A stretch of DNA of 64,000 bases, taken from Micractinium sp. NFX-FRZ (Eukaryota > Chlorophyta > Trebouxiophyceae > Chlorellales > Chlorellaceae). Made by a program: the position numbers and the translations under genes. Below are positions 43,789 through 55,100 of the stretch, piece by piece; the first letter of the stretch is position 1; each line of letters begins with the position of its first letter. The DNA lies in assembly GCA_029339195.1 (NCBI GenBank), contig JAPTJF010000073.1:62001-126000 (forward strand). Reading direction: 5' to 3'. Under the pieces are notes generated by a model, which saw nothing but the letters and a program-made list of their open reading frames with translations, had not been told where the DNA came from and did not search any database.

Positions 43789-46772
43789 ATGGCCCAGGAC
43801 AAAGCCGCGGCCCTGCTGAAGAAGCTGGTCCTGCGCCTGGATGATGGAACATTGATTAAAGCAGCGGGAGAGGATGCAGAGGCGGCCACGGTGCTCAAAC
43901 CCGCAGAGGCCTACGGCGTCGGCAGCCTAACCGAGGCGCACCTGCTCAAGGCACAGGCACTGCTCTGCGAGGTCCATGCCAAGCTGCCGGAGGAGGGGCC
44001 GCTCCGCAGCCTTAGCCTGGGCAGCAAGCGGTCGGTGGACACGGGCTACCACCACCCCGAGGTGCGTGTAGGGCAACGACGGCGGTGGCGGCGCGGCGGC
44101 GGGAGGGGCGGGCGGGAGGCAGTGCTGCCGCCTTGCTGCTCCCGCGGCCCCGGCTGCCGCTCCGCTTGGTTCACGGAAGGGCGTGTACTCGAGGACAGCG
44201 CGAGACGCAGCCTGCAGTGGGAGATGGCCCTCATCGCTCAGCCCATCTCCTCACCCCTATTCCCCTGCCCGCACCCCCTGGCTCGCCCGCAGGTCGGTCC
44301 GACCGTGTCTGGCAAACGTTCCCGCTCCATGGGCGTCCCGTTCGCCAACGGCACGGGTGCGCGGTTGGGCAGCGCTAGTTCGCGGGGCTTTCGGGCCGGT
44401 CCTTGCTGGCCTGCGGGTCTTGGGGCCTGGAAATGCAAACCGGTGCCGTGTCCGAGCCCGCATACTGCTATTGCAAGGCTGCGGGGCAGTGGCGGCACCG
44501 CCACTCCCGCCTCGCAACGCGCCACCCTGCCGCTGGTGCACACACCCACTGTGCCACGCCTAGCTGCCGGTCCTACCGCCGTGTGCAGCAGATGACGTGC
44601 ACATGGAGTCGCCGACCTCAGGGGTGGTGCCGCCTGCACACCTGCACGCGCACCACGCTGCGCCGCCAGCGTACGCGCCGCCTCCCGCCGCCGCGCCGCC
44701 GCCCGCCGCCGCATACCACGCGCCGCAAGCCGTGGCGCCGCAGCCCGTGGCTGCGCCCGTGTACCACGCGCCGCCAGTGGCGCCGCCGCCGGCACCTGCT
44801 GGGCCCTCGCGCGCTGACTGGACGGCTGCCTGCAACCGCATCGTGGACAACATTGTGAAGAACCTGGGGCCGGTGGATGCACCCATCTTCTATGATGAAG
44901 TCAACCCGCAAGTGGTGAGCTGCCGCTCTTTGCTGAGCCATGCCAGGCCAGGTCGTGCTGTGCTGTGCTGCGTTTCGCAAAGAGCTGGGGTTATGCGCAG
45001 CAGCAGAGGGGCCGCTGACGATGGCAGAGGGCAGTGGGGGCGATGTAAGTGGGCTAGGCGCAAGTGGGCAGGCCGCCAGGGTGCAGCGCAGTGCAGGGGT
45101 CGGCGAGGGCACGTGATGAGCAGCCTGGGTGGGCTGCGGCGGCTGCGGCGGTTTGACAGGGCGGTGCTGTTCTGATGCTGCCTTGCTGCACTCTGCTACC
45201 TACCGTTGCATTGGCTACGAGGCAGCAGGGCAAGCAGGCAGGCAAGAAGCGCACCGCGCAGGTGCAGGACCCGGCTTGTGCCGCACCCTCCCTCCCTCGC
45301 TCACCAGTCCCCACCCCTCATTCCTCGTAATCCCCAGGTCCCTGACTACTACACGGTGGTCAAGAAGCCGGTGTGCCTGAAGCAGATCCGGCAGCGGCTA
45401 GCCACGAGCCAGTACGCCGGGCCAGAGGGCTTCTACGCGGTACGTGGGGCGCCCTGCCAGCGTGTTGCTCACGCTGCGCTGCACTGTGGTATGGAGAGTG
45501 CTGGCTGGAGCGCGCGCCCTTGGGTGCAGCTGTGCTGCTCTGCTCGCGACGGAGTGCAGCTGTGCTGCTCTGCTCGCGACGGAGTGCAGCTGTGCTGCTC
45601 TGCTCTATCCTGGCCCCGCGCGCTCTCCCTCAGCCTGGGCACCCCGTCACCGTGCTCACCTCCCTCCCTGCCGCCACCCCTCCCTCCCCTGCAGGACATG
45701 GACCAGCTTGTGTTCAACTGCCTGCTGTACAACCCCGTCAACAGCTACGTGCGCACCCTGGGGCAGAAGATTGAGCAGCGCTGGCTGGACAACTGGCGGC
45801 GGAACGCCATTCTGAGCCAGTACCAGGTGTCGCGGCAGCCCAAGCCGATGGCGGCCAAGCCCGCACCCAAGTCGCGCGGCGGCGGCGGTGGCGGCGGCGC
45901 TCGCCCGCAGCGCTCGTCTGGCGGCCAGCCGCGCCGCCCGCCGCCCCCCAAGGCGCAGGGCGGCGGCGCCGCCGGCGCCGCCGGCGCCGCCCGCGTCCCC
46001 CGCACCACCTCGGTCAACAGCTACAAGAACTACCAGGCGCTGCCGGCTGAGCAGCAGGCGGCGCTGGCGGAGGCGCTGCAGGACGAGAATGTGTTGGCGG
46101 CCAAGATGGATGGGGTGGTGAATATTCTGCAGCGCGCCAACCAGCTGCCCACTAACGAGGAGGGGGAGGTGGAGCTGGACCTGAGGTGGGTGCTGGGGTG
46201 GGGTGGGGTGCGGGGTGCTCAGCAGGTATAATAGAAGAGAAAGCACTGGGGGCGTGCTCAGCAGGTCTCACTGCCCATGTTCAGAAGGGGGAGGGAGGAG
46301 AAGGGGTGGGGGCTGAGGTGGCACAAAGTGCTGACGTGGCGGCGGGTGCTGGGTATGTGGATGCTGAAGGGGTGCGGTGAGGTTCAACATTTGCTTGGCA
46401 GGTTGATGCTGTTTGATGGTGGCTGAGTCAGAAAGTCGTGCGTGCTGGTTGTGGACACTCCGCCAGTGCCGGCGATATATGAGGCCAGGCATGCAGGGCA
46501 AGCAGGCGGCCGCAGTTCAGCCTATATTGCGCCCCGCTGCCGACCCTCACCCTCGCTCCTGCATCCAACCCCAACTCATACTACTTCTGACCCTCCTCCC
46601 ACCGTGCGTCTCCCTGCCCCCCTGCAGCGTGCTGTCCCCCGGCGTGGTGTGGGAGCTGTACGAGTTTGTGCTGGGGCGGCCGCCGCCGTCGGCGGCGCAG
46701 CCCGCGCGCTCCTCCTTCCAGCTGCAGGAGGACTCGGATTACGACCCCTACGGGGAGGAGGAGGAGGACTGA
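43789..46772 (+). CDS. Bromodomain and NET domain (BET/GTE-type) protein
   Basis: Six exons (43789-44061, 44293-44356, 44589-44914, 45338-45439, 45695-46185, 46628-46772) close in frame to 466 residues. A proline/alanine-rich linker precedes one bromodomain at about 187-300: WTAACNRIVDNIVKNL, PDYYTVVKKPVCLKQI, and CLLYNPVNSYV with the acetyl-lysine-binding YN. A NET domain follows at about 357-445 (ALPAEQQAALAEAL, VELDLRVLSPGVVWELYEF). One bromodomain plus NET is the plant GTE layout; animal BETs have two. It should read acetylated histones in the nucleus. The exon 3 acceptor is a NAGNAG (CAGCAG at 44586-44591), so one alanine may be optional. The C-terminus is acidic (YGEEEED). Confidence 0.92.
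45526..45605 (+). repeat. 30-bp tandem repeat in bromodomain gene intron 4
   Basis: GTGCAGCTGTGCTGCTCTGC plus TCGCGACGGA occurs nearly three times without gaps. Confidence 0.93.
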
Positions 46773-47793
46773 GCCTGCGCCCTGGCCTGCGCCCTGGCGC
46801 CCTGAGGACTGAGCCCTCTCGACCGAGGGGTTTGACCTTGGGGTTCCAGAGGCAGCAGGGGCAGCACACCCCAGCTTGCACACCCCGGCGGCAGCTGGGT
46901 GCAATGCATGCCTTCGGGACCGCCCGGCTGGGGCCCTCTTGCTCGCCCTGGCTGGCAGCGCCTCCAGCGGCCACGACCGTGCGTCCAGCCCCTCCCCCTG
47001 CGCGCTGCAGCTGCAGCGCCGCACCACACAAGTCTCCCACACGTTCGCACACACTCCCTATCCTCCACGCACACACACTCCCACACGTATGCGTACTCTC
47101 ACTTCCCCACTCACAGTCCCGCACCTGGTTTACGTCTGCAGCCGTTTCATTCTTCAGCCTCCTGCCAAGGGCCCCCCCATGTGCTTATGTCACGTCTAAC
47201 GGGCACTGGCAGCAAGCTGGTTGGCCTGGCACCGGCAAGGCTGCCTTGCAGCAGCAGCCGCTGCCACTTTGATGTCCCATCCACCCTCGACTCACCCGCC
47301 CTTCGCCCCTCGCCTATATTCATTGAGCAAACAAACAAAAAAATGGATTCGTGCCTTGTTTGCTGCCCGCCAACCCCAACCGTCTTCCTGCTGCTTCGCT
47401 TCCAGTGCCTGCCCGCTGCGGCAGCACCCACCGCTCCTTTGCTCCACCGGTTGGGCCACCCAACCCACTTCTACTTGCTGCCTCTCTGCTGTTGACTGAC
47501 TGCGTTGACTCTCCTCGACTCACCCCACCTGCCCGCCCATGCCACCCGGGCAACCGTCTTCCCGGCTGGGGTGCGCCACTGCCGCCGCCTACCAGGAGCC
47601 TACACCACCCCAGTATTTCTTCCAGCAATGTAATTAGCTGACTGACTGATGGCAGGGAAGTGAACGGGTGTTTGTGAGCAGTGATGAACGGGTGTTACGC
47701 GGTGGCAGGACAGGCGGGACATGCCCGCCCTCATGAGAGGAGGCGACCTGTGCCCTGATGACGTTTCCGGGAATCAGATCACTTTCACAGGCC
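46773..47793. other. Intergenic between bromodomain and Tim44-like genes
   Basis: About 1 kb. It is rich in CACAC and pyrimidine runs, and has a TGTAA at 47629-47633 that could end a long bromodomain-gene 3' UTR. No gene-like frame. Confidence 0.5.
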
Positions 47794-50700
47794 ATGTCTT
47801 TGCTTCGAGTGTGGCGGGCCGCGAGCCGGGCCGGCCTGCCCGCGCGTTGGTCGCCTGGGCTGGAGCTGGAGCCCGCGGTTGTGGGCGCTGCCAACCAGCT
47901 GTCCGCCGCCGTGCGGAACGCGCAGCTCTCTGGTTGGCTGCAGGCCCGCGGGTTTGCAGGCAGCAGCGACGGGGGCGGTGGCGGCGGTGGCAGCGGCACC
48001 AAGCCAGCAGCAGGCCAGGTGCAGCGTGAGGAGGAGGAGGAGCAGCAGCAGCAGACGCCCAAGGAGCAGCGTGTGCAGCAGCATCCCCTTGAGAAGCAGC
48101 AGGAGGCCGAGCAGGGGAGCGTCCCGCTGGAGGCAGCCGCAAAGGAGCAGGGGGCGGTGGGACCAGCAGCAGCGGCCGGCGCCAGCAGCGGCAGCGCTGG
48201 CAGCAGCGAGCCGCCGGCCAGCAGCGCAGCGGCAGATGACACGGATCCTCCAAGCTTTGGAGAGCAGCACCCAGACCTGAAAAAGTACATTGCACAGCTG
48301 AAGGAGCTGCAGGGTGGGTGGGCAGGGCGGGCAGGCGGGCTAGTGCACCGCCACGCTCCGCCATGGCTGCGCTGCCAATTGAAACACGGCGCTGTGCAAA
48401 GAGCAGCAGCGGGTGGTGCGCCTATGTGTTGGTCAAGCTGCCCGGGGCTCAGCGCTGGACATAAGCGTGTGAAGATCGTTGCCTTGCAGTGCAGCCTGCG
48501 TTCCACTGCCTAGCTGCGCTCGCTCCCGCTGCTGCAACGCCCCTGCTGTCCACTGCCATCCCCCGCCCGCCCGCCTCACAGCGCCGGCTCTTTCTGGTGC
48601 TGCAGGTTCCACCACAGTGCAGCGGCAGCAGGTGGGCGGGGATTCGACGTTGTGGCAGATGCTGGTGCAGGCCACCATCGGCAAGTGGCTGCAGGGGTGG
48701 ATCGGGTGAGTGCCTCCCGCCGCCCTGCTGCCGGTGGCCGGCTGCCGCCCTGCCTGTGCCTCATTTGCTCCCCTCTGACAGTCCTCCAAATGGCACTCCC
48801 TTTGGGTGACTGAAACCATCTGCCACTTGCTGCTAGCGGTCCGGTGCTGCCTGCTTGCGCTCACTTTTGCTGCTGCCAGAATTCCCCGATGGCACACTCC
48901 CATGCACTTGCCCCCTCCCAAGCCTGGCCCACCCCGCCCTGCCCTGTTGCCCTGTACTGCCTCCCGCACCTGATGCATGCGCACACCACATTCCTTGCCT
49001 CCCCGCGCCCCTCCGCCACCCCCTGTCTGCAGCGACTTCATTCGAACACGGATTGAGACGGAGTTCAGTGAGACCGAATTTGTGGAGGGGTCTCTGGACG
49101 CCTTTTGGATGGGTGAGTTGGCTGGCCGTGCATGGTTTACATGTTTGATGAGGGCCTTGGTGCGGGGAAGGCTGCTGATTCACAGGGTTTCGGATTGCAC
49201 GTATCGGAGTTCCACCACAGAGCCTGCTTGCCCTCCTCTACCCCGCCGCCTCGCCTCGCCCCTCGTGTCTCCCGCCTAGCTTCGCCCTTGGTTCGCTGTG
49301 CCCCTCCGCAACCTGCATTCTGCTGCCCTGCCCTGCCCTGCCCCTCACAACTGCACTCTCTCCTGCCCTGCCCCATGTGAGTCTGCCATGCACCACCCTG
49401 ACGCTCCCCTTGCCCGCCCGTGATGGGCCCCCGCTGCAGTTCACCACTTGATGGCCGAAGAGGACTGGGACACACTGAAGACGATGATGAGCGGTGAGGT
49501 TCAGCAAGTGGTTGGTGAATGTGAATGTTTGAAGCAGTGCTTTGCATGGTTGGACCCTGTGCGAGCGGCTGGGAGCGGGAGTGTGGCAAAGTGGGCACCC
49601 ACCCACTGAAGACCAGAATGACAGGCGATGTGTGCACGTGGTTATCTTGCTTGCTAATGCTGTGGTGCTTGATGCGGAAAACCCTTGGTGGTGGGGGGGG
49701 TGGCGTGGGGGGGGGGGGGGGGTGGAGCGCAGGAGCTTAGGGCCAGTGCCTGACTGAGCCTGATATGCCCGAGGGCATGAGCGCACACCCGACCCTCACA
49801 CCACACGCCCATCTTGAGCACCCATGTGGTCGTGCAACTGCCTGCCACATCATCCCCTGTGATCTGCATCATTCCCCACTGTGCTCTGCCTGCCTCTCCC
49901 CTGCAGCCAAGCTGTTCTCTGCTTTCAAGGACACGGCTGATGCCTACAAGGTGGGTTGACAGAGATAATGCTGAGCTGGCGCCAGCTGTCTAGGGTTTCA
50001 CACCGACCTTAGCCATGCTTGCACCTGGCTGTACTTCCGGCGGTACATCTGGCCTCTGCCAGGCTGGCATAGCTGCCACACACGTCAGCCCACGTGCCGG
50101 CAGCTTGCAACCCTAAGGAAGGCGGCATTTCACCGCTGCAGCCTCTTCTCCCAGCCGTGCTTTGCGTGCCGTGCCGTTCGCCCAGCCAGCCTTGCCGCGC
50201 AGCTGCAGCCCTCCCCCGCCTACGCCCTCATCACAGGCCGCGTGTCCTCCGCCCACCTATTGCCCCGCGTCACCCCTTCCCCTCTTGCCCACCACTACAC
50301 CACCTGACCTGCAGGCTGGCGGCCTGGTGTGGCGCACGACCCTGGGGGAGAAGGGGCTGTCGGCGGGCATCCGGGGCATGGGCCTCCTCACCAAGCAGCA
50401 GATTGAGACGTATGACCCAGTGCTGGTGAGCTCCTGGGGGCAGCTTTAAGCAAATCTGGGGTGCATCTTAGAAGCAGGTGATGGGTACATCTTAAGCATA
50501 CTGAGACGTATGACCCAGCCCTGGTGAGCTGGCAATGTGCCCTCCTTCGCTGACCTGGCAACTGCCTTGCTTTCTTTCGGCTGCCAGGCTGGCTGGAAGG
50601 CGCCTGCTGCTCTGCTCACCCAGCACCCTCTGGCCTGCCCTGCCCTGCTATCCACTGTTGACATCCCGCAACCGCCCCCACTTCCTGCCGCCCGGTTACC

Positions 50701-51577
50701 CAGTCGAGGTTGCTCGCTGGCACCACCCGCACGCGCCACCCTGCCCATGCTGCCTCGTGGCTGGCATAAAGGAAGGGAGGATGGCTGTCCCGCCACGCCA
50801 GCAAAGCCGCAGGCCTTGCTGGCAACACACCCGCATCTTGCAACAGTTCCCACCCTGGAATACGACCACCTTGTACCAGTAGCAGACATGTACCAGTATC
50901 AGACACCACCCTGCTGCCCGTGCCTCCCTGCAGGCCTCGCTGCTGGCACCACCCACATGCACCACCCTGCCCACGCTCCCCCTTCTGGGCTGCCCCCCTG
51001 CAGGCCTCGCTGGCGCCCGACGACACCAGCCCAGCGTCGCGCCCCACCGGCATGTTCCTGGTGATCACGGTTCAGATCAAGGCGGAGCAGAACGTGACCA
51101 TCTCGCGGGAGGAGGATGGCCAGGTGGTGGCGGAGCTCAAGTGAGAAAGCTGCTGAGCTGGCGGTGTTACTGCACTTCCCTTGCTTTTCTGGGGGATACT
51201 GTAGTGGGTTGGGAAGGTGGCGACCAAGTCGGCCAGGTGGTGGCGGAGCTCACGTGAGGCATGGCTGGTGGAAAGGGGTGTACATTACGTAGGTTGTCTG
51301 TTGGGGGAAAGCAGCTTGGGGAGGTGCAACCCCTCCTGGCTAGACGGACAGGTGGTGGCTGGGGCTCACGAGAGAGACGGTGCATCCACACCCCTCCTCT
51401 TGTCCTTTGGCATCTGCACCCGGCGGGCTCACTCTTTTGCATGCTTCTTCTCCCCCTCCCCACGCATGTTGGTGCAGGGACCTGCGGCCTATGCGTTGGA
51501 AGTTTGCCACGGGGCCGCTTCCCGGCGACCTCCCAGTCGACCAGCTGGGCAGCCAGTGGCTGCTGTTGAGCATCTGA
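47794..51577 (+). CDS. Tim44-like domain protein, probably mitochondrial
   Basis: Eight exons (47794-48313, 48606-48705, 49033-49112, 49440-49493, 49907-49950, 50315-50425, 51004-51140, 51478-51577) close in frame to 381 residues. The N-terminus MSLLRVWRAASRAGLPARW is basic and arginine-rich without acidic residues, like a mitochondrial presequence. A glutamine/glutamate/alanine linker follows. The C-terminal 180 residues fit the Tim44-like fold (also in Mba1 and mL45): EFVEGSLDAFWM, EEDWDTLKTMMSAKL, GIRGMGLLTKQQIETYDP, FLVITVQIKAEQNVT, LRPMRWKFA. Such proteins support protein import or bind the mitochondrial ribosome at the inner membrane. The subfamily cannot be decided here. Introns 6 and 7 contain ghosts of exons 6 and 7. 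TGTAA follows the stop. Confidence 0.75.
49686..49723 (+). repeat. Poly-G tract in Tim44-like intron 4
   Basis: Runs of 8-9 G and about 16 G separated by TGGCGT. They lie between exons 4 and 5. Confidence 0.85.
50501..50531 (+). repeat. Ghost of Tim44-like exon 6 end and donor
   Basis: TGAGACGTATGACCCAGCCC plus TGGTGAGCT repeats the exon 6 junction 99 bp downstream with two changes. The decoy GTGAGC donor is intact. Confidence 0.95.
50700..50985 (+). repeat. Copies of Tim44-like exon 7 acceptor region
   Basis: CTGGCACCACCCACATGCAC-like segments at about 50717 and 50941 and a CTGCAGGCCTCGCTG copy at about 50931 resemble the true exon 7 edge at 50998. Confidence 0.7.
51230..51375 (+). repeat. 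Two ghosts of Tim44-like exon 7 end
   Basis: GGCCAGGTGGTGGCGGAGCT occurs at 51118 (exon) and again at 51231; a third, decayed copy starts near 51344. Steps are 113 and 115 bp. The second copy keeps the donor (CAC|GTGAGG). Confidence 0.94.
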
Positions 51578-52190
51578 CAGGCTGGCAGCCAAGCGCCGGT
51601 CTCTCGAGCCTGGCAAGGTGTTGGAGCCACATCTTGCGTGGCCTGATCCCAGGCGTCGCAGGGTTGACTGCACGTTTTCCCACACACTTGTAACCAGATT
51701 GGAATGCCTGGGACCAGCTGGGTCGGGGCAGGGCACAAGTTGAGGCAGCAACGCAGGAACTGACGGCATGCTGCTCTCAGAGGGAGCCTGCCAGCCTGGC
51801 ACCACCGCCGCACACGTGCCTCGGCAGAGCAATTCGGAGGGCGGCATGTTGCATGGGGCAATGCTGCGGGATAGCTGGCTGAGAGAGTGAGGCAGTGTTT
51901 CCTAGCGCGAGGCAGTACAGTGGGGCGGACGGAGCACAGGCAAGAGAGGCAGGGGCGGGCGGCAGCGACTGCACGTTGAGGGAACAGTTGGGGACCCTGG
52001 CAGGGGCTCAACCAGGGGGGCTTCCGCCGAGAAGGCAGGAGTTCTGCAGATGAAGACGGCAAACAAGGTGTGCAGGGGCAGGCTCCTTGTCCAGCCCTGT
52101 GTCAACAGGCAGTAGGACGTCCTGGGGTGGGAGGCAACGGGCAGGCAATGGGCAAGGTGAACAAGGGGCCTAAACTCCTAGGCTGCCTCC
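51578..52190. other. Convergent 3' intergenic region
   Basis: Between the convergent Tim44-like and SIZ-like genes. TGTAA at 51689-51693 is on the + strand. No gene seen. Confidence 0.55.
51689..51693 (+). terminator. Putative TGTAA poly(A) signal, Tim44-like gene
   Basis: TGTAA lies 112 nt after the stop. Confidence 0.4.
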
Positions 52191-55100
52191 TCAAAAGTCG
52201 TCAAACAGGGCGTGCAGAAAGGCCTCATTGTCTAACCCATCCAGCTCTCCTAGACCTAGCTCATTCAATGCCTGCTGCTGCTGCTGCTGCGCCTGCTGTG
52301 CCTGCTGCGCTGCCACGCTGGCGCCCGGCTGCTGCCCGGGCGCATACAGCTGCGGCGCCGGTGCGTACATGCCGCCGCCTTCAGCCCAGTGCTGCGGCTG
52401 CTGCTGCTGCTGACGGATGCCTGGCATCATGAGGCCAGCGGGCATGAAGCCGCTTCCGTAGGCTGCAGCACCGTTGGGCCGTGCCTGCTGCTGCGACTGA
52501 TGGAACAGAGGCGAACGGGGCATGTCCGCGGCTGGGTTGCCGAGAAAGCCGGCTGGCCACATGCCGTCGGCGGCAGGCCCAGGCTGGCCATACATCGGAG
52601 CATGCTGGGCTGGCGCCATTGGCTGCACCGCTGGCCGTGCCGTCTGCTGCGGCAGCTGGCCAAGTGACGCCTGCCGCTGCGCCGGAACCGCCTGCGGGGC
52701 GCCTGCAGGCGCAGGCTGGCCCAGCGGACGGGCCCGCACCGGCAGCCGAATGCGCAGCGGAGACCCGACCCCTGCAGCCGGCGCCGCCGCGCTCTGCTGC
52801 TGCTGCTGCCGGGGCGGCTGCTGTGCCTGCTGTGCCTGCTGCTGCCGCTGTCGCAGCGGCACGTCCTCATCATCGCTGGACAGCAGGTCAATCACTTCTG
52901 CCTCTGGCTGCTTCCTCTTCTGCAGCACAGCAGGCACAGCAGGGACAGCAGGAAAGCGTGGTGGTTGGCAGGGAGGGGCTGGATGCTGAGCAGCAAGCAG
53001 CAAACACCTGGCAGGTCTGATAGCGGCAGCCGGCGCTGCCCGTGCCATCAGCACCGCTCCACATTCCGGCGTCCGGACAACCCATGCAGCGGCCCTGCTG
53101 GCGCCAGCAGGCAGTAGCACTCTCCTGCCGCGACAGGCAGCAATGCACACTAGCCACAGTGCAGCAGCAGGGCAGCAGAGCAGCCGAGCAAGCCGGCAGG
53201 CTGGCATTCGCACCTGCCCTGCCAGCGCATCCAAGGCTGCTGAGGAGGTCTTGCGCACCGCCGCCGCCGCTTTCCTCAGCTCCTCCTGCTCATCCTCCTC
53301 CTCATCCCCCTCACTATCCGACACCACAAACTCCTCATCTGCGCCCCTGCCAGCTGCACCGTTGGCGGCAGCGGCAGCCCCGTTGGCCACAGCCGCGCCG
53401 CCGCCCCCTGGCGCCCCGTCAGCAGCCGCCGCATCAGGATCCGGTTTCACCGCTGCCATGCCGGCGCCGGCGCCCGCGGCGCCTGCTGAGCTGGCGCCGT
53501 CGGCTGCCAGCGTGGCGGCCACGCTGGCAGGGTCTGCCGTGATGTCTAGCCAGTCGCGGGTGCTGCCATCTGGGCGCCACTGGCCCTCTGCCGAGATCTC
53601 GACATCTGTCACGCCCGGGGAGCCGCGCAGGCACTGCAGCACGCGCTGCATGTACGTGTCGATCTGTGGGCGGGATGAGCAGGGGAAAGAGGGAGGGAGG
53701 GAGGCATTGAGAGGAGCTCAGCGGGAGGAGGAGGAGGAGGAGGAGGAGGAGCAGTGCTGCGGGCAAAAGCGTGTGTGCGGCTGCAGCAGCAGCGGCAGCA
53801 TCTCGTCAGCTGCGGGCCACTGTGGGGCCCGCCCAACACCCCACAAGATCGCTTGCTGCGATGGAAAATGGAAGCTTGCAATCCCACCCCAACCCGCCCC
53901 ACCTGTAGCTGCTCCACGTGGCTGTTGGCCATGGTGGTGGGGTCCTGCCACTTGCGGTTGCGCTGGGCCATGGAGAGGAAGGAGTCGAGGTCAAAGGCCT
54001 GCAGGCCCGAGGCGCCGCAGCTGAAGCGGGCGGGGACCTGCGCGCACCGGGGGGGAGGGCGGGCGGAAAAATGGGCTGATTGGTGCAGGATGCAAAGAGA
54101 AGCAGTCGGGGTCCAGGGCCAGCAGCGCTGCCTGCACAGCGCGGCAGCTGGTGGTGCCCAGGAGGGTCAGTTTGCAAGACCAAGTCCAACTGGTGTGGAG
54201 AGAGGCTGGGCGAGGGGGAGGCGAGGCGAGGTGTCTGTCCAAGCAGGCGGCTGGCCAAAACCCCTTCGCTGCCAAGCTTGTGCCCATGCTGCTGGCCGTG
54301 CCTGCTGCATCTCTGAACTAACCTGACCTGCTAAAGCTTGCACCAAGTGCTGCACTTGTTGCTTCCCTGCCCACCCCCCAGCTCTGCATGCACACCACGC
54401 TGCAACTTGTCACCCCCCGAGCGTCCTTGCTGCCACCACTATCACTGCACGCCACGTTGGCCGCTCCTGGGGGCGATACATCCCCAGTGCTCCCACCAAC
54501 CCCACAGCACTGCTTACTGTCGCCCGCCCACACACATGCATGCGCTGGCCGCTCATGGGGTCCTTGAGGCTGACCACCAGGTGACTAATCAGCAGGTCGT
54601 CATCTGCGGCAGCAGCAACAAACGGAGGGAGCAGGGAGGCGAGTTGGAGGTCGAGCGAGGGATGTGGTGGAGAAGCTCGCCACATCATCTGTTTACTACT
54701 CAGCAGGCACACCCACCCTGCACCCCCACAGGGCCCCGCTGCAGACAGGCGTGTGCGCACCCGAGTCCTCGCCCCCTCCCCCGCAGACTTCTCGCCGCAC
54801 GCGCGCCACCGCCGCCTCCAGGGTCTCTGGCGGGGCCATCAGCTGCTTTACCTGCGCCGCCGTGGGGACATGCGTTGTAAAGTGAGGGAGGCAGGCAGGC
54901 ACGAAAGGCAAGCATGACTGTTGCCTGGTGGGCCATCCCCTGCTTGACCTGCGCCATGGACAGACACAGCCATAGAGTGAACGAAGGCAGGCAGGCACCA
55001 AAAGTGAGGACCCCCTTGCTGGCAGGGTCGTCAGCTGCTCGACTGTGGGTAACCCACCTGGTCGAGCGTGCGCCTGCGCGCCAGCTGCAGCGTCAGCACC

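Noticed and set aside
47340..47640. Possible small gene between the bromodomain and Tim44-like genes
   Set aside because: The open frames are short, overlap in several phases and show no splice or motif support.
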